Origin: Galerina marginata
Taxonomy: Eukaryota; Basidiomycota; Agaricomycetes; Agaricales; Galerinaceae
Direction: 5' to 3'
Assembly: GCA_023014335.1 (NCBI GenBank)
Contig: JAECYW010000001.1
Span: forward strand, 186,001 to 250,000
Length of the DNA stretch: 64,000 nt
The notes beneath the pieces were generated by a model. It did no database searches and was not told the origin of the DNA. It worked only from the letters and a program-made list of their open reading frames with translations. Shown here in pieces: positions 58,612 to 64,000 of the stretch. The first letter of the stretch is position 1. Every line of letters starts with the position of its first letter. A program made the position numbers and the translations under genes.

Positions 58612-61600
58612 TCAGTGGTCGGGCAAGGGCAGGTCATGCGCATAGTCACATTGATCTCCGTATTTGCATCTGTTAATTCCGGACATCATATCAGTTCTCC
58701 GTCTTATCGCGAGCGACACAAATTTAGATTCAATGCTCGCCTTCCGAGTGCAAAGAAACTGCAAGGTTTTCTTTTAATGTACGGTCTAAAGCCACCCTCG
58801 TCCCCCCGCCCCCGCCCTCGGCTGCCCCGACCGCCGCGACCGCGCCCCCGGCTCGTCCCGTCCCACCGTGGGTGGTGCGTGTTTGCGTCGTCCGCATCGG
58901 CCGGATAACCCCCGGCACTGGCGCCGTTTGCCGGTTGTCCTTGTCCGTACTCGGCTCCGAAACTCGTTCCTGCAGCCACGGACCAACCTCCCTCTCCAGC
59001 AGCATACGGCGAGGCAAGCGCATTTAGGAGCTGCTGCAGCTGATCCTGGGGGATCCCGCCAATGTCAATGCCCGGCGTTCCACCGGCGCCACCACCTAGC
59101 GTCGGGTCCACCATCATAGCACTCCCACTCATCGCCAGCTGGCTCACGAGGTCCGCGACGGTTGAGGGTACAGCGGCGACAGGCTCAGTGCTCCAGAAAA
59201 TGGCATCCGTCTCGGCCCCAACTTGCATCTGTTTGACATTCTTGTCGGCTTCCTCTTCGGATATCACGGTCGTGGGTTCCGCGGGCGACTCCGGGATCTG
59301 ATTGGGCGACATGTAGAGCGCCCCAAGCGCGGTCTGCTCGCGCTCTTCCTGTGTTACCTTTTCTTCGCTGCTTGCGCCGCGCGTCGTGCGCGTTGAGTTT
59401 TCGAGCTCTGTAGGCATCTCGACGACTGGTAAAATGTGCAAATGGGTAAACAAATAGTTTTGGTAATGCGCATGGGTGAATCCGATGCGGAAATAGAGTT
59501 TAATGGCGGTGTGCTTACGGATAGGTTCTGTCCAATCAATCGCTTCTTCAAACAAATGTGCATGCATCGCCGCGCCCTCTCCTCTGTCCAAATCGCGGAT
59601 GCTGTGCCCAATATGTGTACCCTGAAACAAAAACAAAAAACGAAACGCAAAAAGCGAACAAGAAAGAAACGAAACACAATCAATGTACAGTACGACAACC
59701 GAGGAGAAGGAAAAAGGGCTGACATCTACAGGATCGTCATCATAGACCGCACGCTCGATGAGCTTTATCGATACTAGTTGGCTTTCCGCGGCCCAAGTCA
59801 CGCTCTTGCGCTTCCGGCCGTTCTTCACGAGCCCGGTTCCTGCGCCTGTGCCCGCCTGACTGTCCGCAGAGGACGCAGCCGACGACATATGCGGCGGTGT
59901 CGACACGGCAGGCGAGTCGCGCCTTGCAGCGACCTTCATCGACTTGAGCGCCTCCTGGAACGGGTCAAACGAAGAGGGCAACGCGAAGTCCTCCTTCTTG
60001 ACTTGCACGGGCGGCGCCTTCTTAAAGGACGGTAGCTTCGCTTTAGGCTTTGGCGCGGAGAAGAAGGACGAGTCCGCTTTCGCGTCTTTGACCGCAGGCG
60101 CGGTGTGCTTGGAGAGGCCGGATAGAGAGATCACGGAGGGCTCCTTCTTGACCACAACAGGTTTGGTAGAGGACGCGCTGCCGACAGCGGCTTTTTTGAC
60201 GGACAGGGACGACGGGCGTGCGGTGGCGGGGTCATTGAGCTTCCGCTTCTTCGTCTTTGGATCTGTGGGGAAAGCGCCAACACGGTTAGCGCGCAGGTAC
60301 AGAACGACGGAGTGACGTGACCGACCCTCGTTTCCTTTATTTTCTGGCGGGGCTTTCGCGCTCCCTTCGATATCGAGTATCATGTTTCGCCATCTGCGTT
60401 CGAGGTTGGAAGCCATGTCCTTGATCGCTGCATTACACAAGAAAAAGCGGCGGAATGATAGTTAGATACATCTATTATTGTACGCGAGTCTCAAGAGAGA
60501 AAAATTTGAATTTAGGTCCGGTCCGTTACTCTCGGTGATGTTTTCCGTTTTTCCTTTTCGGACTTTTCAGAGTACGAGAATAAGAGAAAAGCAGGCAGGC
60601 AGGCAAGAGCAGGTGTCTCAGGGAGGCCCTACGTGAGTAGACAAGCACACAGACAGACAGCAGTTCGGTCGTTTTACCACATGGAGCCACGGGCTGCAAC
60701 AACAGAGGGGAAGATGGGGAAATGGAACTCACCGGAAGAGGGTTCATCCTTCACTAGTTTCTTGATGATCTTGCCAAGCTTGGAGGACATTAACGACTCG
60801 ACGGTAAAGGGCAGTCGGTCAATGAGCTGGGAAAATTATTTCGTAGTCATGTCAAAACTTCAGGGTCTTGGGAATATCGAGAAACTCACATGCAGAAGAG
60901 GCATGGTCGTCTCCACCAGCGCGGCGTTATTGCCCTTCGCGGCAGCCTTGATCCACTCGCGAGTGATGTCTATGGCGGTCGTGTTCTCAGACCACGCCCG
61001 GTAGTAGTGATTTCCCGCGCCGTCGCGTATGCGAGCAAGAATTTCGAGGCGAGAGGCAGCCTCCACGTCAGTCGCGCCGTACTCTGCAATGAGGTTAGTG
61101 AGCTGGTTGACGGCCTGGGCGCCGGTAAAGGCCGTGGGCAGCAGGAAGGGCCGGATGGCGATCTGGAAGGTCCGTTTTCGCTCCTCGCGTTGTTCTTCCG
61201 TGAGCCGGGGGGCCGGGGGGTCCGTCGGGGTGGAAGCCTGGGAGGTGGATGCTTGAGGGGTCGCGATGGATTGGGGTTGGGGTTGTTGCAGTTGCAGTTG
61301 TTGCTGCTGCGACGGACCCGGCTGTAGTTGCTGTGACTGGGTCGGATGCGAGTAAAAGGAACTCGAGCTGATGGTCATCATGTTATTTGAGGGTGAAAGC
61401 AGCGCTTGGGGCGAAAGAGTGCCCTGGGGAGCGGACTGGGGCTGCTGGCGGTAATAAGGCGAGGGGTAGATGATATGCTGGTTGTAGTATTGAGGCCGTT
61501 GGTGCTGAAGTTGTGGTGAAGATTGTGCTTGCTGAGGTTGTTGCTGTTGCTGCTGGTTAGGCTGGGACAGAAATGGCGGAGTATGCGAAAACGAGCTCGA

Positions 61601-62219
61601 GCCTGTACTTGTACTCGAGCCACCGTTCATGGTCAAAGCCGGGCTGGCGGGGTGTCAGCCGGTGAAAGGAAGAGGCAAAAAAGACATACTCGATCATCAT
61701 TTGGTGCGACGTGGACGAATGCGACTGCTGTTGGACCTGCTGCTGCTGCTGCTGGATCTGCTGTTGCTGTTGCTGTTGCTGCTGTTGTTGCTGAGACGAA
61801 GGCTGGGCGTGCTGTTGTTGGGGCGAGTGCTGCTGCTGGCCCTGGGACGCGGAGCTGGCGGTGGTGGTGGCACCGTTGAGACTGGAGTAGTTGGAGAGGG
61901 GCACGGTGCTCGGCCAGGGCGTGCCGTATGCCATTGTTGTGTACGGCGACGCCATGTAGTATGGTGGATAGGGATTGTAAAAGGGCTGGGTGATGGACGA
62001 GGTGCTCGGGCCTGAGAGAAAAAAAGAGATCAGATTGCGGGCGGATGGGCGTGCGCTGCTGGACAATTCACCTGCGAGGTCGGCGAGGGTGGCAAAATCG
62101 CTGATGTCGAGGTTTGTGCTGGCGGAATTGGCGGTGGGCGGGCGGTCTTTGGGCCAGTCGTCCTGAGGCGACTCTTGTATGGGAGACTGGACCCACTGGG
62201 TGTACATACTGGAATCCAT
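58612..62219 (-). CDS. PNUTS-like PP1 regulatory protein: TFIIS-N, RVxF, RGG, CCCH finger
   Basis: Likely nuclear scaffold that targets protein phosphatase 1 to the RNA polymerase II elongation/termination machinery. Starts MDSSMYTQWVQSPIQESP at 62219. An N-terminal Gln/Pro/Ser-rich region with poly-Gln is followed by a TFIIS N-terminal helical bundle (AIDITREWIKAAAKGNNAAL, then LIDRLPFTVESLMSSKLGKI, then NLERRWRNMI), a canonical PP1-docking motif RKRKSVTWAAE (RVxF-type KSVTW), a conserved segment GTHIGHSIRDLDRGEGAAMH, and an RGG box (SRGRGRGGRGSRGRGRG). The last exon (58669-58612) completes a CCCH zinc finger CSFFALGRCKYGDQCDYAH (C-x7-C-x5-C-x3-H), joined across an intron 58740-58670 with a GC donor. 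The domain order equals that of animal PNUTS/PPP1R10. Without the GC intron the frame runs to a stop at 58704 and loses the finger. Confidence 0.85.
61731..61800 (-). repeat. CAG-type triplet tract encoding poly-Gln
   Basis: On the plus strand this reads as CTG/TTG triplets; on the coding strand it encodes about 20 Gln with few interruptions in the N-terminal region of the PNUTS-like protein. Length polymorphism between strains is likely. Confidence 0.8.
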
Positions 62220-62455
62220 GGCGAGCACGGGCTCTGTTCACTGTTGCGCACGGACGGTGCTCTGCGCTGCTCACTGTCTCCCTTTCAGTCCGTGGTGGGC
62301 GACGAGCGAAGAGTCTGCCCGTGGGCTGTGATTTTTCAGTCTCCGCATTCCCACGGTCACTGAGACACAGTCCCTACAACAAAAGAAAGAACAACAATCA
62401 AAGCCCTTTTTTTCCGCAATACATTTCTAAACGCCCTTTCCCTCCTCCGCCTGCC
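62220..62455. promoter_or_regulatory. Divergent promoter between PNUTS-like and HMG-box genes
   Basis: 236 bp between start codons facing away from each other. It contains a CT-rich stretch close to the HMG-box start (CGCCCTTTCCCTCCTCCGCC, 62432-62451), common at basidiomycete transcription starts. Confidence 0.5.
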
Positions 62456-63607
62456 ATGTCCTCCAAGTTCGATTTCCACAGAGCAAAGGTCTTTTTATGT
62501 TTCCTCTTTCTTTTTTTTCTTTCTCTTCTTATTTTTATTTTTTGTGTGCCACAGCTCGAAGAGTCCCTCACCGCCGTCGCAGACTCGATGCGGAACTGCG
62601 CCCAGGTCGCAGAGGCCTTTGCAAAGATCATCAAGGACTCCCAGGAGGCCGCTGACCTTCTCCACGGTACGTGCCACTCCTTTTTACCACGCGTCGATCC
62701 TCACCCCGGCCCAGGCGCGTCCGACGACCATGCAAAAGGCAAGCGCAAGGCCGCGCTCTCCCCCGAGGACGGCGACGGGCCCAAGAAGCGCAAGCGCAAC
62801 GTAAAGCCCAAGGACCCCAACGCTCCCAAACGCCCCGCCTCGTCCTATATCCTCTTCCAGAACGAGGTCCGTAAAGAGCTCAAGGAGCAGCACCCCACCC
62901 TCTCCAACTCGGACCTCCTGGGCCTCATCTCGGACCAGTGGAAGAACATGTCAGACGCGCAGAAAGAGGCAAGTCCATTCCACGTCTTCGTCGCGTCCCT
63001 GTTCGGCCCCCCGTGCTAACTAACCACGCGCGCAGACCTACAATAACGCGATGAAGACCGCGAAGGCCCAGTACTCCGAAGAGAAAAAGGCGTATGACAA
63101 TCGCACCCCCGAAGAGATCGAATCTGCCAATGTCGCTGCCGCTGCCGCGTTGAAGGTGAGCATCCCTTGAATTGCATATTCGCCTCCCGCCACACACTGC
63201 ACTGCATCCGCACCGCAGGCTGGCGGTTGATCCCTGTCCAATTCAATACTAATTCAATCTTTTCAATCTAGGCCAAAAAGGCAAATGCCAAACCTCGTGG
63301 CCCAAAGCCTGCTGCTGCTGCTGCTGCAGTCGCCGCCGCGACGGCCGTCAAGGCACGCCCCCCGCCTACCGCGGAGGAGGCTGCCTCACCCAGCTCAGAC
63401 AGTTCAGAGGAGGATGACTCCGACGATGAGGAGGTTCACCGGCCTGCGGCGAAGACCACGGGTAGAAAGTCCACTCCTGATACAGAGTCCTCCAGCGAGG
63501 AAGAGGAGGAGGAGGAGGAGAAGCCTCCCGCTCCTAAGAAACGACGTGGCGCGTCGGTGCAGCCTAAGGAGAAGGAACAGAAAAGTAAAAAGAACTCGAG
63601 GGCATGA
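62456..63607 (+). CDS. HMG-box chromatin protein
   Basis: DNA-bending non-histone chromatin protein. Exons 62456-62488, 62555-62666, 62715-62968, 63036-63155 and 63272-63607 join in frame to 284 residues. The N-terminus has a helical segment (LEESLTAVADSMRNCAQVAE). A basic nuclear-localisation-like KKRKRNVKPK precedes one HMG box (about residues 85-155): DPNAPKRPASSYILFQNEVR, then LISDQWKNMSDAQKETYNNA, then KAQYSEEKKAYDN. The tail has an Ala/Lys-rich part, two acidic Ser/Asp/Glu clusters and a basic end. The box resembles Nhp6/HMGB boxes, but the long tails make the protein larger than Nhp6. The intron inside the box (62969-63035) starts GCAAGT, a GC donor; homology requires this join (SDAQKE/TYNNAM). 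Confidence 0.88.
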
Positions 63608-64000
63608 CCGGTGGCTCGAACGACGATAAACCAAAATAACGTCGCTCTCGCCGATACAACGCGGAACTCGGTGATGATGCTGTAACCTGTGGGTGTAGCC
63701 TATCTATTCATGTACGCTTCTGGCTTTATCCTCTATCTCTCCTCTCTCCTTGGTTCATTCTACCATTGCATTATCACTCTTTTCCATCTGTCTTTCACAT
63801 CTACCCTAACTCCAGCTATAATCCCTGTCACCCATACTGCTTCTATATTACCGTATACGTAGGGCCACTTTTACAAGCCACCCTACCATATGCATCCATA
63901 CGTCCCTTTCCCATATTCTTGACGCATTGCGCGGTGTCAGTTGTTTGTCATATATGTACATACATGCGCTATTCTCTTGCTTGGACGCAGGGTAATTACT
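63608..64000. other. 3' flank of the HMG-box gene
   Basis: CT-rich, AT-rich 3'-UTR-like sequence with short pyrimidine tracts; no open frame or structured RNA recognised up to the window end. Confidence 0.4.

Noticed and set aside
61523..62015. Plus-strand open frames of 118-128 codons rich in Leu or Ala
   Set aside because: Antisense shadows of the poly-Gln region of the PNUTS-like gene.

Overview
This window comes from a nuclear genome of a filamentous basidiomycete, most likely an Agaricomycete. The genes are split by many short GT-AG introns (mostly 48-70 bp) with tiny exons in between. The products are typical of that group: an F-box/leucine-rich protein, a fungal P450, a Cfs1-like cyclopropane fatty acid synthase, a kinesin-3 and an Agaricomycete-type amino acid permease. 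There is no prokaryotic-style operon, rRNA gene, tRNA gene or CRISPR array that I can support.

Layout. 1-2150: N-terminal part of a prolyl oligopeptidase, minus strand, cut by the window edge. 2.2-6.4 kb: gene-poor. 6.4-9.8 kb: complete P450, minus, with one 1.39 kb intron. 10.8-13.2 kb: mitochondrial FAD/folate carrier, plus. 14.3-18.6 kb: two co-directional WW-domain genes, minus, which share an unusual 12-nt microexon. 20.1-21.9 kb: F-box-like protein, plus. 22.5-25.2 kb: large mitochondrial PPR-like protein, minus. 25.7-28.8 kb: sn-1-type diacylglycerol lipase, minus, head-to-head with a small membrane protein (28.9-29.8 kb, plus). 31.1-33.5 kb: amino acid/GABA permease, minus. 33.7-38.1 kb: translation factor eIF5B, minus. 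39.2-40.1 kb: small GTPase ARL2, plus. 43.0-45.0 kb: cyclopropane fatty acid synthase, plus. 45.8-52.0 kb: Unc104/KIF1-type kinesin-3, minus. 52.5-53.3 kb: poorly resolved hypothetical gene. 53.7-54.5 kb: IMP3, minus, head-to-head with a LIM-domain-binding-type regulator (54.7-57.9 kb, plus). 58.6-62.2 kb: PNUTS-like PP1 regulator, minus, head-to-head with an HMG-box protein (62.5-63.6 kb, plus).

Most genes are housekeeping and do not form one pathway. The strongest observations concern gene structure. Both WW-domain genes carry a 12-nt microexon in the same place and phases. Three consecutive microexons encode the kinesin P-loop. Three homology-supported introns start with GC rather than GT, and one of them hides the C-terminal CCCH zinc finger of the PNUTS-like protein. 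Exon coordinates were derived by hand from splice signals, reading-frame continuity and family knowledge; no transcript data were available.
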